This document shows, piece after piece, positions 15,062 through 22,771 of a stretch of 33,437 nt of DNA. Every line of letters starts with the position of its first letter. Within the stretch, counting starts at the first letter, position 1. Under the pieces are notes generated by a model, which did not search any database, was not told the DNA's origin, and saw only the letters and a list, made by a program, of their open reading frames with translations. The stretch is taken from NCBI GenBank assembly GCA_021201825.1, contig JAJQED010000028.1, forward strand, positions 148,350 through 181,786. The letters run 5' to 3'. The position numbers were made by a program, and so were the translations under genes. This DNA comes from Alistipes sp. (lineage in GTDB: Bacteria > Bacteroidota > Bacteroidia > Bacteroidales > Rikenellaceae).

Positions 15062-15685
15062 ATGCACCGGCCAACGAGACGCAAACTTTCAGTCCGCAGG
15101 CCGGTGCTGTTTATTTGCGTGACGGTAATGCTGGCGGTTGTGGCATGGTTCGCCGTGCCGCGTATCAACCTGACCGGGACGGCACCGGGAACGGTCATTG
15201 ACAGCCTGCACGGGGTATATGTTTACTGTAACGGCCCCGTGAACGCCGTATACGGACGGAATACGACCGACGACGGGTACAATATCGGGCTGAGATACCA
15301 GTGCGTGGAGTTCGTAAAAAGGTATTACCTTTACCGTTACGGCCACCGAATGCCCGACGCTTACGGCCATGCACGGGATTTTTACGATAAGGGGGTCAGA
15401 TCGGGCGGATACAACTCACGGCGGGGCCTCGTGCAATATGCAAACGGGGCCGGTCCACGGCCCGAGACCGGGGACCTGGTGGTTTATCGGGCCGGCATGT
15501 TCAACCCCTACGGGCATGTGGCCATTGTGGCGGCAACGGGCGGGGATTACGTAGAGGTTATCCAGCAAAACGGGGGGCGACGGCATGACAGCCGCAAGAC
15601 TTTCCCGCTTGAAATGGGCGCTGACGGGTGGCGCATCGGCCACCGGCGCATTATCGGCTGGCTCCGGATGCCGGCCAACGACTAA
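15062..15685 (+). CDS. CHAP-domain (amidase/peptidase) protein with N-terminal membrane anchor
   Basis: 207 residues. Residues 14-33 are a hydrophobic signal anchor preceded by Arg/Lys, placing the rest outside the inner membrane. The CHAP domain has the nucleophile in RYQCVEFVKRYY (Cys81), the His in NPYGHVAIVAA (His152) and QQNGG at 168-172, consistent with a Cys-His-Asn/Glu papain-like site. Such domains cut peptidoglycan peptides or glutathionylspermidine. It resembles the latter's amidase half in its CVEFVKRYY and GDLVVY segments, but peptidoglycan is the simpler guess. It sits between prfA and pyrF with short gaps (25 and 13 bases). Confidence 0.8.
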   Translation: MHRPTRRKLSVRRPVLFICVTVMLAVVAWFAVPRINLTGTAPGTVIDSLHGVYVYCNGPVNAVYGRNTTDDGYNIGLRYQCVEFVKRYYLYRYGHRMPDAYGHARDFYDKGVRSGGYNSRRGLVQYANGAGPRPETGDLVVYRAGMFNPYGHVAIVAATGGDYVEVIQQNGGRRHDSRKTFPLEMGADGWRIGHRRIIGWLRMPAND

Positions 15686-15698
15686 AAATTAAAACGAT

Positions 15699-16526
15699 AT
15701 GGACTCACGACAACTTACCGCAGCGATACTGGCCAAAAGGAGCTTCCTGTGCGTTGGTCTCGACACGGATATCCGTAAAACGCCGGCCTGTCTCACGGGC
15801 GCGGACGATCCTCAATTCGAATTCAACAAGGCCATTATAGATGCTACGGCCCCATATACGGTTTGTTACAAACCCAACCTGGCGTTCTACGAGGAGAACG
15901 GGGCCGCCGGGTGGGCCAGTTTCGAGAAGACCTGCCGGTATATCCGCGAGCGGCATCCCGGCATGTTTATCATCGCCGATGCCAAACGCGGGGATATAGG
16001 GAACACCTCGGGGATGTATGCCCGGGCATTCTTCGACGGCGGGCTGGTGGACGCGGTGACGCTATCGCCATATATGGGTAAAGATACCGTAGAGCCGTTC
16101 CTTGGCTATCCGGGCAGGTGGGCGGTACTGCTGGCACTTACTTCCAACCCAAGTGCGGAAGATTTCGAGACCCTGCGGCTGGAAGACGGCCGGATGCTGT
16201 ATGAGGCGGTTTTGGCTACGGCGAGCGGCTGGGGTACGGCGGATAATACGATGTTCGTCGTGGGAGCCACACAGGCGCGGATGCTGGAACAGGTGCGCCG
16301 CATAGTTCCCGACCATTTCCTGCTTGTTCCCGGCGTGGGCGCACAGGGCGGGAGCCTCGAAGAGGTCGCCCGCTACGGGATGAACGGCGGCTGCGGTTTG
16401 CTGGTAAACTCCTCGAGGGGGATCATTTATGCCGACAAATCAGACGAATTCGCGGCCGTGGCAGCCCTGAAATCCCGGGAGATACAACAGGAAATGGACG
16501 GCCTGCTGGACCGTTATTTAAAATAA
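15699..16526 (+). CDS. pyrF: orotidine 5'-phosphate decarboxylase (type 2)
   Basis: Decarboxylates OMP to UMP, the last step of pyrimidine synthesis. SFLCVGLDTD near residues 15-24, CYKPNLAFYE, and the catalytic FIIADAKRGDIGNT (Asp94-Lys96-Asp99) are diagnostic; the ~275-residue length and the spacing are those of the longer type-2 subfamily. The phosphate-binding end VPGVGAQGGSLEEV and LLVNSSRGIIYA is intact. Third gene of the prfA-CHAP-pyrF set. Decayed partial copies of its 3' end follow directly downstream. The dihydroorotase gene of the same pathway lies 12 kb away. Confidence 0.96.
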   Translation: MDSRQLTAAILAKRSFLCVGLDTDIRKTPACLTGADDPQFEFNKAIIDATAPYTVCYKPNLAFYEENGAAGWASFEKTCRYIRERHPGMFIIADAKRGDIGNTSGMYARAFFDGGLVDAVTLSPYMGKDTVEPFLGYPGRWAVLLALTSNPSAEDFETLRLEDGRMLYEAVLATASGWGTADNTMFVVGATQARMLEQVRRIVPDHFLLVPGVGAQGGSLEEVARYGMNGGCGLLVNSSRGIIYADKSDEFAAVAALKSREIQQEMDGLLDRYLK

Positions 16527-16581
16527 TGCCGGCTCACCCGTCGTAGGGCGCACATCGGGACTCTCGAAGATATGACTCGAA

Positions 16582-16650
16582 TGGGCGCTCAGGGCGGTAG
16601 CATACGACTTACAGCCGGCAAAGTCTTACAATCCTGAAATCGCGGGAAGA
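16582..16650 (+). pseudogene. decayed fragment A of the pyrF 3' end
   Basis: TGGGCGCTCAGGGCGGTAGC (16582-16601) matches pyrF TGGGCGCACAGGGCGGGAGC (16336-16355). CTGAAATCGCGGGAAGA (16634-16650) matches pyrF CTGAAATCCCGGGAGAT (16467-16483). The two matches are 52 bases apart here versus 131 in pyrF, so about 80 bases have been lost in between. Confidence 0.6.
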
Positions 16651-16659
16651 TTATCCAGT

Positions 16660-16736
16660 CCCGGTGGAAAAGGCCGGAGCCTGAAAGAGGTCGCCCGGTA
16701 CGGGATCAGCTACGGCGACGGATGTCTAATGATTAC
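16660..16736 (+). pseudogene. decayed fragment B of the pyrF 3' end
   Basis: Read in frame, this stretch gives PGGKGRSLKEVARYGIS then YGDGCLM, against intact pyrF PGVGAQGGSLEEVARYGMN then GGCGLLV. At the DNA level 16674-16711 keeps most bases of pyrF 16350-16387. It runs into the stop end of the M1-like gene on the other strand. With fragment A it fills nearly all of the 206-base gap between pyrF and its neighbour. Confidence 0.75.
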
Positions 16737-18394
16737 ATATAAACTTCCAAATGACTGATATCGACAACCGGCGGGGTTAATGATAAGACTGGCCGGGGTT
16801 CCTCCCTGTCCACCAGCGGTAATTTTCCCAATGGGTCTATCTCGATGGCAGCCGGGAAAAACGGCAACGGCTGTTCGATCTTTAGGTAATCACCATCGTC
16901 CATCGCGTACGATTCGACCACTGTTTCGAATTTGTCCGTTCGCGGGCGGTAACCGATCTCTATACTGTCCACCGTGGCTTTACCGAGCCTTTCCAGCCCG
17001 ATGCGGCACTCTTTTTTATCCTCGTCATAAACACAGTAGTCGGTCCGGTAGTGTAGGTTATCGTCCGTATAGAGCCATGTATGGAAAAACCCGGATAGGT
17101 CCATACCGCTGACCTCCTCGCAGACGCCGCGAAAATCCTCCGGGGTAATAGTCCTGCCGGCGGACCGCTCGAGGAACAGGTCATACGCTTGCCGGAACGC
17201 CTCTTCGCCCATCTTCAGTTCGAGCAGGCGCACTATGGCCCAGGCCTTGCCGTGGACGATAATATTGTTCCAGTCGATCTTCTCCTCCTGCAATTCCCGT
17301 ACGGGCCGCATGACGGTAGTATTTATCCCGTTCCGCACCCCTTTGAGATAGTCGCTATAAAAATCCTCGTCATGGTCCGTTTTGATCCCGGTGTGCAGGG
17401 AATACATCCGGTCGGTGTAAAGGCCGAGGCCAATGCCGAGCCAGTAGGGATAGTCCATAGGGTTCAAAGTGTGGTTGAAGCCCCAGTATTGGTGGCCGAT
17501 CTCGTGGGCTGTGATCCAGGGGGCATGGTTTTCCGGCGCTATGTCCAGGCCCATGTGGATCCCCACCACATTCGGGCCAACCGGCCAGCCGCCATAAGGC
17601 CGGTCCCACCCGGGGATAATGGAAAGCACCGGCTGGGGATAGAATCCAAGTTCCGATGTGTAGTATTCGATAATGTCCCGGGCATACCCGGCCAGTTTCG
17701 GCGCCCAGAGCGAATCCTGTGGGAAGTAGAACAAGCGGATAGGTACATCACCATCGGTATCTTCCCACAACAGTATCTGATCCGTGAGCACCACAAGGTC
17801 ATACCACGGCACGTTGCGGGCGGAGGTTTCAATGGTGCGGCGGCCGTCCCTGTCCGACACCCGGTCGATCGTGCCGGTGGACGCTATATCGTACCCCTGC
17901 GGGATCGTAACGGTGACCTCGTAATCGGCCGGGGTGTGCCATTCGGTCCGGAAACCGTCCTCCCCTGAATAGGGAATAACCGGGAATACGGGTTCGCATA
18001 AAAGGATTTCCCCACGGAAATATTCTTCGTCACGGGTTCTGAAATCCAGGTCGATAGCAACGGTTTTGCCGGGATCAAGGGCGGGTATGCCGACCCGGAA
18101 ACCGCCGTCCGTATAGGTCCAGTCCGCCGGGATGCCCTTTACCGTTACCGACCGTACGAGGCTATCCTGCGGGGAGGCGTCGAACAGGAACGGGACGACC
18201 TCGACCGGCTCGTTGGTATTGTTGGTCCACCGGACCTCCATCCGGCAATCCCACGAGCCGGCCTCCTCGTCCAAAGAGGCTTCGATCCGGTAAGCGGTTA
18301 GGCCGTCACCGGCCATCCGGCCGCATGAATGGCATATAAATAAGACCGTAAAGATCGGCAAGAAAGTTTTTTTCAAATCCGTTCTATTTTTCAC
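16733..18394 (-). CDS. M1-family-peptidase-like lipoprotein, third zinc ligand apparently missing
   Basis: 553 residues. The N-terminus (MKNRTDLKKTFLPIFTVLFI, then CHSC) is a lipoprotein signal with Cys24. A beta-rich N-domain follows, then a gluzincin domain with ITAHEIGHQYWGFNH (H297-E298-x-x-H301). In M1 peptidases a Glu 19 residues after the second His (WLNEG) is the third zinc ligand. Here the equivalent is YWLGIGLGLYTD: Gly320-Ile321, no Glu. The last part (DDGDYLKIEQPLPFFPAAIEIDP) resembles the C-terminal beta region of such peptidases. The ATG overlaps the end of xerD by 11 bases, so the two are co-transcribed. It may bind one metal poorly or act as a non-enzymatic binding protein. 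Confidence 0.8.
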   Translation of the reverse strand: MKNRTDLKKTFLPIFTVLFICHSCGRMAGDGLTAYRIEASLDEEAGSWDCRMEVRWTNNTNEPVEVVPFLFDASPQDSLVRSVTVKGIPADWTYTDGGFRVGIPALDPGKTVAIDLDFRTRDEEYFRGEILLCEPVFPVIPYSGEDGFRTEWHTPADYEVTVTIPQGYDIASTGTIDRVSDRDGRRTIETSARNVPWYDLVVLTDQILLWEDTDGDVPIRLFYFPQDSLWAPKLAGYARDIIEYYTSELGFYPQPVLSIIPGWDRPYGGWPVGPNVVGIHMGLDIAPENHAPWITAHEIGHQYWGFNHTLNPMDYPYWLGIGLGLYTDRMYSLHTGIKTDHDEDFYSDYLKGVRNGINTTVMRPVRELQEEKIDWNNIIVHGKAWAIVRLLELKMGEEAFRQAYDLFLERSAGRTITPEDFRGVCEEVSGMDLSGFFHTWLYTDDNLHYRTDYCVYDEDKKECRIGLERLGKATVDSIEIGYRPRTDKFETVVESYAMDDGDYLKIEQPLPFFPAAIEIDPLGKLPLVDREEPRPVLSLTPPVVDISHLEVYM

Positions 18395-19301
18395 CCAGCG
18401 GGTGGTACGTTTCGACGCTTTGGCGCAACCCCTCCCTGTCGAGGTGGGTATAAATTTCGGTGGTTATGATAGATTCGTGGCCCAGCAGGTCCTGCACCTG
18501 TCGGATGCTCGCTCTACCCTGCAGCAGGTGCGTGGCGAACGAATGGCGGAACGTATGGGGGCTGATAGCCTTGCCGACACCTGCCCTTTCCGCCGCCCGG
18601 CGGATAATTGTAAAGACCATAACGCGCGTGAGTTTGCGGCCCCGGCGGTTAAGGAAAACTATCTCTTCGCTTTTCTGATCGGGGCGCATCGAGCGGCGCT
18701 GATCCAGCCAGAGGGAGATATTCCGGCGGGCGGCGTCGCTCATGGGGACCAGGCGCTGCTTGCTTCCCTTGCCGGTCACCCTGATAAATCCGTCGTCGAA
18801 AAAAAGGTCTCCCAGCCTTAGGGAAATCAGCTCCGAGACCCGCAGTCCGCAGCTGTAGAGGGTCTCTATCATGGCCTTGTTGCGGTGGCCCTGCGGGTGG
18901 CCCAGGTCGATGGCTGCCAATATACGGTCAACCTCCTCAACGGTCAACACTTCCGGCAGTTTGCGGTGTGACCGGGGCATATCCACGAACTCGGCCGGGG
19001 AAGAGGCCAGCACGTCGGAGAGCACAAGGAAAGAGAAAAAACTCTTGATCCCGCTAAGTTTCCGGGACTGCGTGGCGGGCCGGACGTTTCGGTCGAACAG
19101 TGAGGCGAGGTAGAATTCGATATCCTCCCGGCATACCTTTTCCGGACCCTCGAGCCCCTGACGGTTGTCGGCCAGGAAACGGCGGAACTGACTGATATCC
19201 CGGGAATAAGACTCCACGGTGTTATCCGCGAGGTTCTTCTCGAACCGAAGATACGAGAGGTAAGAGCGGATATGCTGGTCCCAGTTGCCGGATTCGTCCA
19301 T
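18384..19301 (-). CDS. xerD: tyrosine recombinase XerD-like
   Basis: Chromosome-dimer resolution recombinase. N-terminal SAM-like core-binding domain (residues 1-~100: YLRFEKNLADNTVESYSRDISQF). The catalytic domain has all expected residues: Arg154 (CGLRVSEL), Lys178 (VTGKGSKQRLVP), His249-x-x-Arg252 (HTFRHSFATHLL), His275 (LLGHESIITTEIY) and Tyr284. Length 305 is typical of XerC/XerD; the housekeeping context favours XerD over a mobile-element integrase. It is divergent from prmA, and the start of the prmA promoter overlaps its 5' end. Confidence 0.93.
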   Translation of the reverse strand: MDESGNWDQHIRSYLSYLRFEKNLADNTVESYSRDISQFRRFLADNRQGLEGPEKVCREDIEFYLASLFDRNVRPATQSRKLSGIKSFFSFLVLSDVLASSPAEFVDMPRSHRKLPEVLTVEEVDRILAAIDLGHPQGHRNKAMIETLYSCGLRVSELISLRLGDLFFDDGFIRVTGKGSKQRLVPMSDAARRNISLWLDQRRSMRPDQKSEEIVFLNRRGRKLTRVMVFTIIRRAAERAGVGKAISPHTFRHSFATHLLQGRASIRQVQDLLGHESIITTEIYTHLDREGLRQSVETYHPLGEK

Positions 19302-19316
19302 AAAACAGTAACTTTA
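19284..19316 (+). promoter_or_regulatory. candidate promoter of prmA
   Basis: GTTG at 19284-19287, a 21-base spacer and TAACTTTA at 19309-19316 fit the Bacteroidetes consensus with one mismatch in each box. The element lies partly within the xerD 5' end on the other strand. Confidence 0.45.
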
Positions 19317-19346
19317 CACGCGCTAATTTAACGATTTATTCCCCAA

Positions 19347-20198
19347 ATGGACCATATCGAAATAACCACCCCCTGCCTGTGTACCGAAGACGCCGAGATA
19401 CTGATGGCCGAGCTGGCCGATTTCCCGTTCGACGGCTTCGAGGTCACAGACACCGGGCTGAAATCCTATATCGCCGAGGCTGACCTGGAAGCCAACATGC
19501 ACGAAATAACTGCCGTCCTGCGGGCAACGGGCACCAAATCGGCTTGCCGGACCATCGGAGAACGGAACTGGAACGCTGAATGGGAAGCCTCGTTCGAGCC
19601 TATCCGGATGGGCAACGTGATGGTTCGCGCGCCGTTCCACGAGGCGGCGGGGGATGGGGTGACCGATATCGTGATAATGCCCAAGATGTCGTTCGGGACC
19701 GGCCACCACGAGACCACAAGGCTTATGATAGCCCTGATGGAACGGCTGGACATGACCGGAAAAACCGTGCTGGATATGGGAAGCGGCACGGGCATCCTGG
19801 CTATTTTGGCGGCAAAGCGGGGGGCCGATCCTGTGGATGCGGTGGATATCGACCGCTGGGCATTCGAGAACTGCCGTGAGAACATCGCGGACAACGGGGT
19901 GCAGGACCGTATAATGCCCATACTCGGGGACGCTGCGGCCATCGACGGGAAGCGGTACGACGTGATCCTTGCCAATATAAACCGTAATATCCTGTGCCGG
20001 GATATGGGCCGGTATGCTGCGGCCCTACGGCCGGAGGGTACGTTGGTTATCAGCGGCATACTCGACACCGACCTTATGGCCGTAGACGGGGCAGCCGCCG
20101 AATGCGGCCTGTCCCGGGTGGACGAGGCGGCGGAAGCGGGATGGTGCGCGGCGGTTTACCGCAAAAACCCGGCACCCCACCCCGATAAAAGCGTGTAA
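19347..20198 (+). CDS. prmA: ribosomal protein L11 methyltransferase
   Basis: Methylates lysines and the N-terminus of ribosomal protein L11. The N-terminal L11-binding domain includes RNWNAEWEASFEPIRMG, a strong PrmA marker. MSFGTGHHETTRLMIALME, the SAM motif VLDMGSGTGILAILAAKRGA and the catalytic-site-like VILANINRNIL follow. 283 residues is the usual size. The next gene begins about 50 bases downstream behind its own -7 element, so co-transcription is possible but not required. Confidence 0.96.
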   Translation: MDHIEITTPCLCTEDAEILMAELADFPFDGFEVTDTGLKSYIAEADLEANMHEITAVLRATGTKSACRTIGERNWNAEWEASFEPIRMGNVMVRAPFHEAAGDGVTDIVIMPKMSFGTGHHETTRLMIALMERLDMTGKTVLDMGSGTGILAILAAKRGADPVDAVDIDRWAFENCRENIADNGVQDRIMPILGDAAAIDGKRYDVILANINRNILCRDMGRYAAALRPEGTLVISGILDTDLMAVDGAAAECGLSRVDEAAEAGWCAAVYRKNPAPHPDKSV

Positions 20199-20215
20199 CT
20201 TACCGGGCAAATAGT

Positions 20216-20223
20216 TACCTTTG
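20216..20223 (+). promoter_or_regulatory. -7 promoter element of the GH25-nadB unit
   Basis: TACCTTTG matches TAnnTTTG, 25 bases before the ATG at 20248. The TTG within it could be mistaken for a start codon; the promoter match argues that translation begins at 20248. Confidence 0.55.
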
Positions 20224-20247
20224 CACCGTTTCCAGCTATCCCGGACA

Positions 20248-20940
20248 ATGAAAATCCGCTTATCCGCCATCGCATTGCCTTTTCTGGCCTTGCTGTTCCA
20301 TGCCTGCGGGACGGGCCACCACGGCCGAACCCATGAGGATTACCAGGTGTGGGGTATCGACGTGTCGCGGCACCAGGCCAATATCGACTGGGACCAGGTC
20401 GCCCGACGCAACCGCCCGGATTTCGTCTTCCTCAAGGCTACCGAGGGTACGCTTATTGCAGACCCGTCCTATGAAAAGAACGCACGCAAACTGGACGAAC
20501 TGGGTATCCTGCGCGGTGCTTACCACTTTTTCGGCCACCGCACCCCCGGGCGCGAACAGGCCGAGAACTTCATCAAAACGGCCGACCTGTCGCGCGGCAA
20601 CCTGCTGCCGGTACTGGACATCGAAAAGCACCGGTTCATGACCGACCCGGAAAAGACGGTAAAGGAAGCGCGGGAATTTTGCAAAACGGTGAAGAAGAAA
20701 TACGGGGTCAACCCGATCATATACTGTTCCACGCTGTTTTATGAGGAGTACCTCAAGGCGGACTTCCCGGCCGGGGAATATATCCTCTGGCTGGCCGACT
20801 ACCGGGGCAACCCGGCCCACCACCGCTGGACTTTCTGGCAGCATACCGAGACCCACCGGCTGCACGGGATCAAGGGCAACGTGGACCGCAACGTCTTTGC
20901 CGGGAGCGGGGACGAACTGAACAAATATACGATCCGTTAG
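20248..20940 (+). CDS. GH25 family lysozyme-like lipoprotein
   Basis: A muramidase-fold glycoside hydrolase expected to cut peptidoglycan. The start at 20248 gives a clean lipoprotein signal (MKIRLSAIALPFLALLFHAC) with Cys20, placing the enzyme on a periplasmic or outer membrane face. GH25 features are VWGIDVSRHQANIDW (Asp38), FVFLKATEGT, GAYHFFGH and the catalytic VLDIEK (Asp124, Glu126), then IIYCSTLFYEEYL and FWQHTETHRLHGIKGNVDRNVF. 230 residues is ordinary for single-domain GH25. nadB starts 6 bases after its stop. Confidence 0.92.
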   Translation: MKIRLSAIALPFLALLFHACGTGHHGRTHEDYQVWGIDVSRHQANIDWDQVARRNRPDFVFLKATEGTLIADPSYEKNARKLDELGILRGAYHFFGHRTPGREQAENFIKTADLSRGNLLPVLDIEKHRFMTDPEKTVKEAREFCKTVKKKYGVNPIIYCSTLFYEEYLKADFPAGEYILWLADYRGNPAHHRWTFWQHTETHRLHGIKGNVDRNVFAGSGDELNKYTIR

Positions 20941-20946
20941 ACGGGT

Positions 20947-22524
20947 ATGAAAAAAGAGACCGATTTCCTGGTGATCGGCAGCGGCATAGCCGGGCTGAGT
21001 TACGCGCTGAAAGTAGCCGATACCGGGCGCGTGCTGATCGTTACCAAGGGCGAGATGCACGAGAGCAATACGGAGTACGCCCAGGGCGGGATTTGCTGTG
21101 TGACCTATCCGCCGGATAATTTCGAGAAGCATATACAGGACACGCTGATATGCGGGGCGGGACTTTGCGACCCCGTGGCGGTGGAACTGGTCGTAACGCG
21201 GGCGCCGGAAGCCATCCGGGACCTGGTGCGTGCCGGGGTAAGGTTCGACAAGACGCCCGCAGGCAAGTACGACCTCGCACGTGAGGGAGGACACTCGGAA
21301 AACCGCATCCTCCACCATAAGGACTACACGGGAGCCGAAATAGAACGCGCCCTGATCTCGCGCGTAAAGAAACATCCCAATATCGAAATACTGGAACACC
21401 ACTTCGCCGTGGATATCATCACCCAACACCACCTCGGCCGGCTGGTGACCAAACAATCCACGGACATAACCTGTTACGGGGCATACGTACTGAACCTCAA
21501 GACCTCGGGGATAGTGAAAGTCCTCTCCCGGATCACGGTCCTCTCGACCGGCGGGGTCGGGAACATTTACCACACGACCACCAACCCGCCCGTGGCCACG
21601 GGCGACGGCATCGCCATGGTCCACCGGGCCAAAGGTGTGACAGAGAATATGGAGTTCATCCAGTTCCACCCAACCTCGCTCTACAACCCCGGCGAACGCC
21701 CCTCGTTCCTGATCTCGGAAGCCCTGCGCGGCTTCGGGGCCATCCTGCGCCTGAGCGACGGCCGTGAGTTCATGCATAAGTACCACCCGATGGGCTCGCT
21801 CGCCCCGCGCGATATCGTGGCCCGCAGCATAGACCACGAACTCAAAACGCGCGGCGAAGACTTCGTCTACCTTGACATCACCTCCCGGAACCCGGAAGAG
21901 GTGATAGCCCACTTCCCGCATATATACGAGAAATGCCTGAGCATCGGCATCGATATCACCAAAGAGATGATCCCCGTGGTCCCGGCCGCCCATTACTGCT
22001 GCGGCGGCGTCAAAGTGGACTACAACGGCCAATCATCCATAGCCAACCTTTACGCCCTGGGAGAGACCTCCTCGACCGGCCTGCACGGGGCCAACCGCCT
22101 GGCATCCAACTCGCTCATCGAAGCGGCCGTATATGCCGACCTCGCCGCCGCCCACTCTGCGCCCCGCCTTTGCTGTATACCGCTCCAAATGGGAATACCC
22201 GACTGGAACGACGAAGGCACAAGCAGCCCCGAAGAGATGGTCCTCATTACGCAAAACTACCGCGAAATGCAACAGATAATGAGCAACTACGTCGGGATAG
22301 TCCGCTCCAACCTCCGCCTTGAACGCGCCATGCGCCGCCTTGAAATAATATTCCAGGAAACAGAAGAACTCTACCTCAAATCCACACTATCCCAAAACCT
22401 CTGCGAACTGCGCAACATGATCACAGTCGGATACCTCATAATCAAACAAGCACAACAACTCAAACAAAGCGTCGGACTCCACTACTCCCTCGACTACCCC
22501 CTCACCAACGCCGTAGAAATGTAA
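20947..22524 (+). CDS. nadB: L-aspartate oxidase
   Basis: Oxidises L-aspartate to iminoaspartate in de novo NAD synthesis; FAD-dependent. The FAD motif FLVIGSGIAGLSYALKVAD is at residues 7-25. NTEYAQGGICCV, GLHGANRLASNSLIEAAVYA and the C-terminal helical region are diagnostic of NadB. Length 525 is normal. No nadA or nadC is nearby. An oddity is base composition: from about 21660 the coding strand becomes C- and A-rich, and its last ~200 bases are strongly G-poor (about 18 G against 54 C in 22381-22530), unlike the 5' part (see findings). Confidence 0.97.
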   Translation: MKKETDFLVIGSGIAGLSYALKVADTGRVLIVTKGEMHESNTEYAQGGICCVTYPPDNFEKHIQDTLICGAGLCDPVAVELVVTRAPEAIRDLVRAGVRFDKTPAGKYDLAREGGHSENRILHHKDYTGAEIERALISRVKKHPNIEILEHHFAVDIITQHHLGRLVTKQSTDITCYGAYVLNLKTSGIVKVLSRITVLSTGGVGNIYHTTTNPPVATGDGIAMVHRAKGVTENMEFIQFHPTSLYNPGERPSFLISEALRGFGAILRLSDGREFMHKYHPMGSLAPRDIVARSIDHELKTRGEDFVYLDITSRNPEEVIAHFPHIYEKCLSIGIDITKEMIPVVPAAHYCCGGVKVDYNGQSSIANLYALGETSSTGLHGANRLASNSLIEAAVYADLAAAHSAPRLCCIPLQMGIPDWNDEGTSSPEEMVLITQNYREMQQIMSNYVGIVRSNLRLERAMRRLEIIFQETEELYLKSTLSQNLCELRNMITVGYLIIKQAQQLKQSVGLHYSLDYPLTNAVEM

Positions 22525-22554
22525 TTTCCATGATTTATTATACTTTATTACTTC

Positions 22555-22733
22555 GTTCTTTCTTGAAAGAAAGAACCAAAGAACTTCCGGAGATACTTCG
22601 TATCTCATGATAACCTTGTGAGTTCGTTAAAGGGGGTAGAAAGGCAAAGCCTTGCCCCCTTTAACGAACTCATAAAATAGCAGGAAACGCAGTTTCCAGA
22701 AAAGTTTTCTGGTTCTCTTTTTCAAAAGAGAAC
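22555..22733. repeat. 179-bp imperfect palindrome made of nested hairpins
   Basis: The centre is a perfect 18-bp inverted repeat (22619-22636 with 22655-22672) enclosing a small AAGGC/GCCTT hairpin. Flanking it in mirror arrangement are outer palindromes at 22555-22576 (10-bp arms, GA loop) and 22712-22733 (10-bp arms, TC loop), both starting GTTCT and ending AGAAC. Between them lie GAGATAC/GTATCTC (22590-22606), GGAAAC/GTTTCC (22683-22697) and CCAGAAAA/TTTTCTGG (22696-22712). The left arm resembles the reverse complement of the right arm overall. No T-run follows the central hairpin, so it is not a simple terminator. The element fills most of the 247-base gap between nadB and prfC. Confidence 0.92.
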
Positions 22734-22771
22734 AAAAAATAAACAATGATAAAACATAAAAATACATATTT

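Noticed and set aside
18384-19301. XerD-like gene as integrase of a mobile element
   Set aside because: It has the length and motifs of housekeeping XerC/XerD, no flanking attachment repeats and ordinary neighbours.
20221-20247. TTG at 20221 as start of the GH25 gene
   Set aside because: That TTG is part of the TACCTTTG promoter element, and the ATG at 20248 gives a proper lipoprotein signal.
22555-22733. Main chromosomal origin (oriC)
   Set aside because: No DnaA boxes, no dnaA or other origin-linked genes, and the skew reverts to neutral within about 1 kb; kept only as a local origin-like signal.
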